Of a DNA stretch of 64,000 bases, positions 57,614-64,000 are shown piece after piece. The notes under the pieces were generated by a model, which saw only the letters and a program-made list of their open reading frames with translations, ran no database searches and was not told the DNA's origin. Position 1 is the stretch's first letter; each line of letters opens with the position of its first letter. Made by a program: the position numbers and the translations under genes. The DNA is from an uncultured Desulfobacteraceae bacterium (GTDB lineage Bacteria; Desulfobacterota; Desulfobacteria; Desulfobacterales; UBA5852). The stretch spans positions 211,045 through 275,044 of the forward strand of contig CAJXSL010000003.1 in the NCBI GenBank assembly GCA_913060875.1. The letters run 5' to 3'.

Positions 57614-58081
57614 ATGTCAAAAAAATTCATCATAATATATAGTTTAGCTATGATTATACCCAGTTTTTTGGGGGGGTGTGGCCTCATTGGGAGATTGTCA
57701 CAACTCCCCGAATACGAAACGCAAAAGCGGATTGTCTGGCAAGGCAAGATATGGATTGAAAATGAATCGGGTGGAATGGCTGGCTGGGCCATCTTTTTTG
57801 GTTACGATCGTAACCATGACTACGCTGTCAATGGCGCGTTTTTGCCCTGTAAAGGTGTTGACCTTATAGAATTTAAGCGTGTTTTGCCAAAGGGGCACTG
57901 GGCATACGATTCTTTTCTGATATTAAGCGATGACAACTATGACTGCCATGCTGATCGTGGCTGGTTGGACTGTGATCAGGATGGAATTCCAGAACCCCTA
58001 TCTGGACTGCCTTCCGAACCAATAGTGCTGGAAAAAATCAATGGTGAGCAAATACGCCATTTATACCGGCTGTGCCCTTGA
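57614..58081 (+). CDS. Small putative lipoprotein of unknown function
   Basis: A 155-residue protein with a signal peptide and lipobox LGGC (C22). The mature part has several aromatic residues, two further cysteines in DNYDCHADRGWLDC, and a DCDQDGIPE stretch that resembles a calcium-binding DxDxDG loop. I do not recognise the family. It is divergent from the peptide-transport operon and has no evident operon partner; TTAAA-rich sequence precedes it. A weak stem (TGAGG/CCTCA at about 58081-58101) follows the stop. Confidence 0.65.
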   Translation: MSKKFIIIYSLAMIIPSFLGGCGLIGRLSQLPEYETQKRIVWQGKIWIENESGGMAGWAIFFGYDRNHDYAVNGAFLPCKGVDLIEFKRVLPKGHWAYDSFLILSDDNYDCHADRGWLDCDQDGIPEPLSGLPSEPIVLEKINGEQIRHLYRLCP

Positions 58082-58196
58082 GGATTCTGATTCCCTCAGG
58101 ATTATTTTAAGTGGCTGATAAATTGAAAGAAATAGGCTCTATCAAGCTATATGGGGTAAGGAAAGGGGTTGACTTGAAAGCCTGAAAAAGTTTATG

Positions 58197-58215
58197 GGGT
58201 TCATGCTCTGAACCC
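58197..58215. promoter_or_regulatory. Palindromic operator-like site before the Mrp-like operon
   Basis: GGGTTCA at 58197-58203 and TGAACCC at 58209-58215 form a 7-bp inverted repeat around TGCTC. It sits just after TTGACT at 58169-58174 (a -35 candidate, 18 bp before TATGGG at 58193) and about 75 bp before the first gene. It could bind a regulator or be chance. Confidence 0.35.
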
Positions 58216-58284
58216 GGTTTATTGGTTGAGAGGCTACGGCCGCTTGCTTTGGATCCACGAGTTCTCTGCTGGAGGTTGAATTTC

Positions 58285-58851
58285 TTGCCTGTGAATGAAG
58301 CACCTGCAAATCGATCGGAACGTCGAGTCCCTGCTACTCCTTCCCCAGCCACCCGCCCCAAACGCTCTCCCTTGCCTTATATTTTGACATTTTGCGTTTG
58401 TATGGTGACTTGGGTTGTATTGTCCGGTAAGTTTGATGTGTTTCACCTGACTCTGGGGGTCATTTCCTGCGCCATCGTCTCGTTTGCCTCCGGTGATATG
58501 CTGTTTTCGGCCAAAAACGTGAGCCGCGTGCCCGGGCAATGGCTGCGTTTCATCCTTTATGTGCCCTGGCTGCTTTATCAGATCTTCCGCGCCAACATGC
58601 ATGTTATGCGGCTGGTTTTTCATCCGCGCATGATGGAACTGATCAATCCGCAAATGGTCAAATACAAAACGCGCCTGGATAGCGAAATGGCGCGCTTCAT
58701 TTATGCCAATTCCATTACGTTAACGCCCGGGACCATAACCGTTTATGTTTCGTTATATGGCAGCTACACGGTTCACGCCATCGATGACCTTTCGGCGGAA
58801 GGCCTGCCCGGGGAGATGGAAATGCGTGTGGCCGCGATTTTTGGTGAGTAA
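58285..58851 (+). CDS. mrpE: Mrp-type antiporter subunit E
   Basis: A 188-residue membrane protein of the MnhE/MrpE family with about two or three helices (ILTFCVCMVTWVVLSGKFD, LTLGVISCAIVSF, WLRFILYVPWLLYQIF) and NSITLTPGTITVYVS, the diagnostic stretch. The start is uncertain: TTG 58285 has GGAGG 9 nt upstream, GTG 58291 is possible, and an ATG upstream lies far from any ribosome-binding site. It begins the operon. Confidence 0.85.
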   Translation: MPVNEAPANRSERRVPATPSPATRPKRSPLPYILTFCVCMVTWVVLSGKFDVFHLTLGVISCAIVSFASGDMLFSAKNVSRVPGQWLRFILYVPWLLYQIFRANMHVMRLVFHPRMMELINPQMVKYKTRLDSEMARFIYANSITLTPGTITVYVSLYGSYTVHAIDDLSAEGLPGEMEMRVAAIFGE

Positions 58852-58854
58852 ATC

Positions 58855-59142
58855 ATGCAAGATGTCTTTCTATATAGCAGCATTTTTCTGTGCGGCGTGA
58901 TGGTGTTGTCACTTTATCGCGCGGTTTTCGGCCCAACCGTGCTGGACCGCTTGATCGGTGTCAATGCCATCGGCAGTAAAACCACGGTTCTGCTGATCCT
59001 GATCGGTCTTATCTATGAGCGTGTCGACATGTTCGTCGATATTGCCCTGGCCTATGCTACCCTCAACTTTATCGCGGTCCTGGCGGCATCCCGCTATTTT
59101 CAGAAAAAGAAAGGGCTTTATGATGAGATGGGGGGCAAATAG
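58855..59142 (+). CDS. mrpF: Mrp-type antiporter subunit F
   Basis: A 95-residue membrane protein of three helices with RAVFGPTVLDRLIGVNAIG (the conserved GPt..DR...N motif) and DIALAYATLNFIAVLAASRYF. It is part of the small hydrophobic subunit set of Mrp complexes. It starts 3 bp after mrpE. Confidence 0.94.
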   Translation: MQDVFLYSSIFLCGVMVLSLYRAVFGPTVLDRLIGVNAIGSKTTVLLILIGLIYERVDMFVDIALAYATLNFIAVLAASRYFQKKKGLYDEMGGK

Positions 59143-59208
59143 GGTGCTGAAGGCCACCGGCAGACAGCCGTTTCCGTGGTTATCGGGCGGACCGGCGAGG
59201 AGATAGGC

Positions 59209-59547
59209 ATGGGGTTTTTGAATGTGGTCGTCATTTTTCTGCTGGCCTGCGGGCTGTTTTTCTTTTTTGCCGGTGCGGTGGGGATTCTCCGTTTTCCGGA
59301 CTTTTATTCCCGTCTGCACCCGGCCGGCAAGCTGGACACCATGGGGCTGTTTACCTCGATGATCGCCATGGCGCTGTGGGTTGCCCACGAGTGGCATCTG
59401 GGGGATATTTTGACAGCGCTTAAAATTCTGCTGATCGTCGCCTTCGTTTTTATCACCAGTCCGACAGCCACCCATGCCATTGTCGATGCGGGGGTGCGGG
59501 CCGGGCTGCTGCCGTGGACCAAAGATAGCAGCGAGGACAAATCATGA
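59209..59547 (+). CDS. mrpG: Mrp-type antiporter subunit G
   Basis: A 112-residue membrane protein of three helices. GAVGILRFPDFYSRLHPAGKLDTMG is the MrpG signature, and ITSPTATHAIVDA a late conserved segment. ATG 59209 follows GAGGAGATAGGC. The stop overlaps the start of the next gene by 4 bp. Confidence 0.94.
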   Translation: MGFLNVVVIFLLACGLFFFFAGAVGILRFPDFYSRLHPAGKLDTMGLFTSMIAMALWVAHEWHLGDILTALKILLIVAFVFITSPTATHAIVDAGVRAGLLPWTKDSSEDKS

Positions 59548-59789
59548 TCTGGCCGGTGGACCTCATCATTATGGTGCTTGTCATGATTTGCGGCATCGGG
59601 GCGATCATGGTGCGTGATCTGTTGGGGGCCGGGATCCTTTTCGGCGCCTACAGTTTTATGATGTGCCTGCTCTGGGCCATCATGGGGGCGGTGGACGTGG
59701 CGTTCACGGAAGCTTCCGTGGGGGCGGGCGTGAGCACGGTCTTTCTGGTGGCCGCCGTGTTTCGGACCTCCCGGAGGACCAAAGATTGA
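59544..59789 (+). CDS. MbhD-like (DUF4040) membrane subunit
   Basis: An 81-residue protein with about three helices. AIMGAVDVAFTEASVGAGVSTVFLVAA matches the DUF4040 domain, which in Mrp complexes is the C-terminal end of MrpA and in membrane-bound hydrogenases is a separate subunit, MbhD. Here it is a separate gene. The stop overlaps the next start by 4 bp (TTGA). Confidence 0.8.
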   Translation: MIWPVDLIIMVLVMICGIGAIMVRDLLGAGILFGAYSFMMCLLWAIMGAVDVAFTEASVGAGVSTVFLVAAVFRTSRRTKD

Positions 59790-60616
59790 GATTCCTGGCG
59801 CTGATAACCATTCTGATGGTGGGTGGGCTTCTTTTTTACGGCACGCCGGATTTTCCCGCCTGGGGCGATCCGGAATCCCCCGCCAGCCTGCATGTTTCCC
59901 CCTACTACATCGAGCACGCGGTCGAGGATACGGCCGTTCCCAATATCGTTACCGCTGTTCTGGCGGATTACCGGGGTTACGATACGATGTTCGAAACCGC
60001 GGTTATTTTTTCCGCGGGCATCGCCTGTCTCTTTCTGTTGCGGATCTATCGGCGCAAATCGACCACGACACGGCTCTACCGCCACAATCTCACCGGCATC
60101 ACCCTGCGGATCGCCAAAGGGGGTAAACTGCCGGAGGGATCGGCCGAGTTCGAACGCATCGACTCCCTCTGGGTTCCATACGACATGATCATCAAAGTGA
60201 CCAGCCGCCTGGTGGTTCCCTTTGTGCAGTTGTTTGCCCTGTATGTCATTGCCCATGGCCATCACAGCCCGGGAGGCGGCTTTCAGGGCGGGGTCATTTT
60301 TGGTGCCGCGATTATTCTCTATGCCATATCCAACGATTTGCGCCGGGCGTTTCGCCGCTTGAACGAGAAGGCCGCGCTGCTGGCCAGTGCCGCAGGTGTT
60401 TTGCTGTATGCCGGTACCGGCCTGATGTGTCTGCTGCTGGGCGGGAATTTTCTGGATTACAGCAAGCTGGCGGATCTCCTGTATACCGATGCCATCATGG
60501 CCCGTTCCCACGGGATCCTCATCGTGGAGATCGGCGTCGGGCTTGCGGTCATGGCGGTCATGGTATCGCTTTACTACAATTTGTCCTCTGCCGGACGGCA
60601 CGACGAGGGGTTGTAA
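59786..60616 (+). CDS. MbhE-like/MrpB fusion subunit
   Basis: A 276-residue membrane protein. The first 90 residues, with NIVTAVLADYRGYDTMFETAVIFSAG, resemble MbhE or the extreme end of MrpA. The second half is an MnhB/MrpB domain (SRLVVPFVQLFALYVIAHGHHSPGGGFQGGVIFG). The start is TTG at 59786, overlapping the previous stop, with GGAGG upstream; the in-frame start at 59663 lies inside the previous gene. The linker between domains is charged and Arg-rich (RIYRRKSTTTRLYRH). Confidence 0.82.
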   Translation: MRFLALITILMVGGLLFYGTPDFPAWGDPESPASLHVSPYYIEHAVEDTAVPNIVTAVLADYRGYDTMFETAVIFSAGIACLFLLRIYRRKSTTTRLYRHNLTGITLRIAKGGKLPEGSAEFERIDSLWVPYDMIIKVTSRLVVPFVQLFALYVIAHGHHSPGGGFQGGVIFGAAIILYAISNDLRRAFRRLNEKAALLASAAGVLLYAGTGLMCLLLGGNFLDYSKLADLLYTDAIMARSHGILIVEIGVGLAVMAVMVSLYYNLSSAGRHDEGL

Positions 60617-60619
60617 GCC

Positions 60620-61018
60620 ATGGAAAGCCTGCTGGCCAATTTTTTAGCGAAGTACAACTACTGGGCCTATATTGGTCTGGTGATGATCGGAATGTATGCC
60701 ATGATTGCCAAGCGCAATCTGGTGAAGAAAATCATCGGCATGAATATCGTCCAGACGGCGGTCATCCTTTTTTATGTTTCCATCGCTGCCAAAAAAGGCA
60801 AAACCATCCCGATCATCGCCCATGGGCACGAGGATACCGGGCATCATGCGGTACAGGCTTTGGACTACATCAGCCCCCTTCCCCATGTGCTCATGCTGAC
60901 CGCCATTGTCGTCTCGGTGGCCACTCTGGGCGTCGCCCTGGCCCTGGCCATCAAGGTCTATCGGCAATACGGCACCCTGGAGGAAGATGAAATCGCGATG
61001 CGGATAGAGGAGCAATGA
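60620..61018 (+). CDS. mrpC: Mrp-type antiporter subunit C (NuoK-like)
   Basis: A 132-residue membrane protein of three helices homologous to NuoK. GMNIVQTAVILFYVS and DYISPLPHVLMLTAIVVSVATLGVALAL hold the conserved PLPHVLMLTAIVV motif. A His/Glu/Asp-rich loop (IIAHGHEDTGHHAVQA) between helices 2 and 3 is usual. The stop overlaps the next start by 4 bp. Confidence 0.93.
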   Translation: MESLLANFLAKYNYWAYIGLVMIGMYAMIAKRNLVKKIIGMNIVQTAVILFYVSIAAKKGKTIPIIAHGHEDTGHHAVQALDYISPLPHVLMLTAIVVSVATLGVALALAIKVYRQYGTLEEDEIAMRIEEQ

Positions 61019-62508
61019 GCGCACATTTTCCCGGCCTGGTTATCATCATTCCGCTGGTGGCGGCCTTTCTCATCCTGATTGGTGCCCTGCTGGACAGGCG
61101 GTTGGCATTTCCGTTGACAGCCCTGGCGCTTCTGGGGTCCCTGTTGACCGCCATCGGCCTGCTGGGCAAAGTCATCCAGACCGGCGTGGTGGAATATCAC
61201 CTGGCGGGGTGGGCCCCGCCGGTGGGCATTGCCTATCGGGTGGACCACCTGAACGCGCTTGTGCTGGTGGCGGTGGCGACGGTTGCCTTTGTCAATTTGA
61301 TGGGAACCCGGGAGCTCGTCAAAGGGCTTTTCGAGGATCGACTGGGCCCCTTTTATACCCTTTACATCCTGCTGATCGCCGGTTTGCAGGGTATCGTGGT
61401 GACCGGCGACGCCTTCAACCTTTACGTTCTGCTGGAAATTGCCGCTCTGACCGGCTACGCCCTGGTGGGCATGAGTGAGGGACGGGCCCCTCTTTCCAGC
61501 CTGAACTACATTTTCATCGGAACGGTGGGGGCCAGTTTATATCTGCTCGGCGTGGGGTATCTGTACCTTGTCACCGGTACGCTGAATATGGCCGATCTGG
61601 CGGTTCGCCTTCCGGCGTTGTACCCATCCAAGGTGGTGGTTTCCGCTTTTGTCATCTGCCTGGTGGGGCTCTGCATCAAGATGGGATTTTTCCCCATGCA
61701 CGCCTGGCTGCCCAACGCCTATTCCCACGCACCGGATCCGGTCAGCAGCCTGGTGGCGCCGCTCGTGACCAAAGTCATGATCTACGTGATGATCCGGATG
61801 ATGCTTTTTGTGTTTACCCCGGCCTTTGCCTTTGACCAGATGGCGATCAGCGAACCCATGGTATGGCTGGCCATCGCGGCCATTGTGGCCGGTTCCTTCA
61901 TGGCCCTGTCGACACGGCGTCTGAAACGTATGTTGACCTACATTATCGTGGCCGAGGTGGGCTATATGGTGGGCGGTTTCTGGCTGGGCAACCGGCTGGG
62001 CATTTCCGGTGCGATTCTGCATATCGTGAACGATGCCATCATGACCCTATGCGTGTTTCTTTCCGCGGCCGCCATCATTTCCAAAGTGGGCAGTGACGCC
62101 ATTGACGACATGCAGGGGCTGTTCAAGAAAATGCCTGTGACCATGGGGGTTTTCGTGGTGGCGGGCTTGTCCATTATCGGTGTGCCGCCCACCTGCGGAT
62201 TTTTCAGTAAATGGTATCTGATTTCAGGCGCTGTGGCCGCCGGCCAGTATGGATTTATGGCCGCGCTTTTGCTCAGCAGTCTGATCAATCTTGTGTTGTT
62301 TTTCCGTATATTTGAAATTGCCTATTTCGAACCCTTCCATGACCACCATGGGGACCATGGCCATTTTGTTTCCGCGGTTCAGGAAGCCCCTTTCGAAATG
62401 CTTGTGACACTGGTCGTGACCGCTGTTCTTCTGTTTGCGCTGGGGATCTATGCCGGAGATATCGTCAGCCAGATTATTGATCATGCCATTCCGGTGGGGA
62501 TCACCTGA
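61015..62508 (+). CDS. mrpD: Mrp-type antiporter subunit D (NuoN/NuoM-like)
   Basis: A 497-residue membrane protein with about 14 helices of the proton-conducting antiporter family. The transmembrane glutamate/lysine region is around YVLLEIAALTGYALVGMSEG, KMGFFPMHAWLPNAYSHAPDPVSSLVAPLVTKVMIYV and LSTRRLKRMLTYIIVAEVGYMVGG. A histidine-rich loop (FHDHHGDHGHF) lies near residue 445. It starts overlapping mrpC. Confidence 0.94.
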   Translation: MSAHFPGLVIIIPLVAAFLILIGALLDRRLAFPLTALALLGSLLTAIGLLGKVIQTGVVEYHLAGWAPPVGIAYRVDHLNALVLVAVATVAFVNLMGTRELVKGLFEDRLGPFYTLYILLIAGLQGIVVTGDAFNLYVLLEIAALTGYALVGMSEGRAPLSSLNYIFIGTVGASLYLLGVGYLYLVTGTLNMADLAVRLPALYPSKVVVSAFVICLVGLCIKMGFFPMHAWLPNAYSHAPDPVSSLVAPLVTKVMIYVMIRMMLFVFTPAFAFDQMAISEPMVWLAIAAIVAGSFMALSTRRLKRMLTYIIVAEVGYMVGGFWLGNRLGISGAILHIVNDAIMTLCVFLSAAAIISKVGSDAIDDMQGLFKKMPVTMGVFVVAGLSIIGVPPTCGFFSKWYLISGAVAAGQYGFMAALLLSSLINLVLFFRIFEIAYFEPFHDHHGDHGHFVSAVQEAPFEMLVTLVVTAVLLFALGIYAGDIVSQIIDHAIPVGIT

Positions 62509-62511
62509 CCC

Positions 62512-63990
62512 ATGGACACCTTGATTTCGGTCAAACCGCTTATTGCCGTTCTTGTCTCGCTGCTTGCGATACCGCTGATCGGGTTCAGCCGTTCGCCCAA
62601 TGTGCGTGAAGGCTGGACTTTTCTGGCGGCGGTGATCAAATTTGCTCTTGTGGCTTCCATGCTGCCGGCTGTTTTGCATGGTAAGGAGATTATCTGCCAG
62701 GTTGTCGAGGTTTTGCCGGGGTTGAGTCTGGCCTTCCGTGTGGATGCCTTCGGGATGCTTTTCGCACTGGTGGCTTCCTTTCTGTGGATTATCACGTCCG
62801 CCTACTCCATCGGCTATATGCGGGGGCTGGACGAACATGCCCAGACCCGTTATTTTTGTTTTTTCGCCGTTTCCCTGAGTGCGGCCATCGGGGTGGCGTT
62901 TTCAGCCAACCTGCTGACCATGTATCTGTTTTACGAGATGCTCTCGCTGGCCACCTATCCTCTGGTCACCCACCATCAGGATGAGGAAGCCCGGACTTCC
63001 GGTCGGAAATATCTGCTGTATACGGTGGGTGCCTCCATCGGCTTGGTGCTGCCGGCCATGCTGGTGACCTATCATTTCACAGGCAACCTGGACTTCAGCC
63101 CCCAGGGGGTTCTGGCGGGAACCGCCTCCCGTGGCACGGTGGCCCTCCTCCTGTTCATGTTTGTCTTTGGATTTGCCAAAGCGGCTGTCATGCCGCTGCA
63201 TTCATGGCTGCCGGCGGCCATGGTGGCACCGACGCCGGTCAGCGCCCTGTTGCACGCGGTGGCGGTGGTCAAGGTCGGGGTGTTCAGCATCGTTCGTGTC
63301 ATCACCGGTATTTTCGGTACCGACATGCTACAGGCCTTCGATCTGAGCACACCTTTATTGTTCGTGGCCTCCACCACCATACTGGTGGGGTCTTTTATTG
63401 CCCTGTCCCAGGACAATCTCAAACGGATGCTGGCGTTTTCCACCATTGCGCAGCTTTCCTATATCGTTCTGGGTGCGGCCATGCTGTCGCCCAAAGGGGT
63501 TACCGGCGGCATGGTCCATATCGCCATGCACGCTTTCGGCAAAATCACCCTCTTTTTCTGCGCCGGGGCCATTTTCGTCGCCACGGGCAAAAAGAACATC
63601 AGCGAAATGACGGGCATCGGACGTCGGATGCCCGTGACCATGACGGCCTTTTTCATCGGGGCCCTCAGTATCATCGGGATGCCGCCCTGCGGCGGATTCC
63701 TGAGCAAATGGACATTGGTGCTGGGCGCGCTGGAGGCCGACCAGATCGCAATCCTGGCGGTTTTGCTTTTCAGTTCATTGCTGAATGCCGCTTATTTCAT
63801 GCCGGTGGTCTACCGGGCGTTTTTCTGCCCGCCGGAGGACGCGCTTTTCGAAGCCCGGGTCCAGGAGGCCCCGCTTTTCTGTGTGGTCCCGCTGGCCATC
63901 ACCGCCGTGATATCCCTGGTGCTGCTGGTCTACCCGCAACCGTTCATGCAACTGGCCGTCATGTCGGCGGCGAAAGTCACCGGATTGTAA
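62512..63990 (+). CDS. Second MrpD/NuoM-like proton-channel subunit
   Basis: A 492-residue membrane protein of the same family with about 14 helices. YLFYEMLSLATYPLVTHHQDEEARTSGRKYLLYTVG is NuoM/HyfF-like, with PLHSWLPAAMVAPTPVSALLHAVAVVKVGVFSIVRV as the central channel segment. It differs from the first copy, so the two are paralogues rather than a recent duplication. It starts 3 bp after mrpD. More than one such subunit is typical of multi-channel complexes. Confidence 0.92.
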   Translation: MDTLISVKPLIAVLVSLLAIPLIGFSRSPNVREGWTFLAAVIKFALVASMLPAVLHGKEIICQVVEVLPGLSLAFRVDAFGMLFALVASFLWIITSAYSIGYMRGLDEHAQTRYFCFFAVSLSAAIGVAFSANLLTMYLFYEMLSLATYPLVTHHQDEEARTSGRKYLLYTVGASIGLVLPAMLVTYHFTGNLDFSPQGVLAGTASRGTVALLLFMFVFGFAKAAVMPLHSWLPAAMVAPTPVSALLHAVAVVKVGVFSIVRVITGIFGTDMLQAFDLSTPLLFVASTTILVGSFIALSQDNLKRMLAFSTIAQLSYIVLGAAMLSPKGVTGGMVHIAMHAFGKITLFFCAGAIFVATGKKNISEMTGIGRRMPVTMTAFFIGALSIIGMPPCGGFLSKWTLVLGALEADQIAILAVLLFSSLLNAAYFMPVVYRAFFCPPEDALFEARVQEAPLFCVVPLAITAVISLVLLVYPQPFMQLAVMSAAKVTGL

Positions 63991-63993
63991 GTC

Positions 63994-64000
63994 ATGCACG
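63994..64000 (+). CDS. Start of a further gene, cut by window edge
   Basis: ATG at 63994, 3 bp after the previous stop, opens the next reading frame of the operon. Only two codons (M, H) are visible, so no product can be named. The neighbours suggest another membrane subunit. Confidence 0.4.

Overview
The window looks like a chromosomal segment close to the replication origin of a Gram-negative anaerobe of the Desulfobacterota, most likely a sulfate-reducing relative of Desulfosarcina/Desulfococcus. This is inferred from gene content: dnaN-gyrB, rpmH-rnpA-yidD-yidC-jag-mnmE, a TIGR03960-type radical SAM gene next to rng, sodium-pump decarboxylase subunits, a TAXI-type TRAP system, an anaerobic cobamide lower-ligand pathway and an Mrp/Mbh-like membrane complex. 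No rRNA, tRNA, CRISPR array, prophage or insertion sequence was seen. Almost all of the sequence is explained by ordinary genes.

Layout. 1-1822 (minus): a PHP/EndoQ-like endonuclease fused to a UvrD-type helicase, cut by the window edge. 2032-6960 (plus): an RdgC-like gene, an unknown gene, dnaN and gyrB, with no dnaA or recF. 7087-8241 (plus): a thymidylate synthase-like gene, then a 255-bp gap with a 24-bp direct repeat leading to a 35-codon ORF and a terminator. 8310-11126 (minus): asnS and a DegP/DegQ protease. 11246-20338 (plus): radical SAM protein, rng, rpmH, rnpA, yidD, yidC, jag and mnmE, ending at a perfect 16-bp parS palindrome. 20391-22274 (plus): a YkgJ-like cysteine-cluster protein, a small unknown protein and a PrmA-like methyltransferase.

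22543-30414 (minus): a triple-rubredoxin membrane protein with decarboxylase beta and gamma subunits, then a BMP-family nucleoside-type ABC importer with xanthine phosphoribosyltransferase inserted between permease and ATPase genes. 30525-35745 (minus): hisI-hisG-aminotransferase-engB-era-ATP-grasp-HNH, tightly packed. 36013-38415 (plus): penicillin-binding protein 1A. 38526-45648 (minus): a NarL-type two-component system, a TAXI-TRAP transporter and a universal stress protein. 45670-48808 (minus): dksA-like, PHP phosphoesterase, rnc and an Elp3-like radical SAM protein.

49044-51765 (plus): a cobalamin riboswitch, a probable regulated terminator, a ThiC paralogue best read as BzaF (5-hydroxybenzimidazole synthase), and cobT. 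Together these form a compact module for making and attaching a benzimidazole lower ligand of cobamides without oxygen. 51771-57517 (minus): a complete dipeptide/oligopeptide ABC importer. 57614-58081 (plus): a small unknown lipoprotein. 58285-64000 (plus): an Mrp/Mbh-like cation-proton antiporter operon running out of the window, with separate MbhD-like and MbhE-MrpB-like subunits and at least two MrpD-type proton-channel subunits.

The best candidates for a closer look are the riboswitch-bzaF-cobT module, the parS site without parAB, the repeat-flanked 35-residue ORF, the multi-rubredoxin membrane protein beside the sodium pump, and the unusual Mrp/Mbh subunit set. I did not find clear evidence of a wholly new system.
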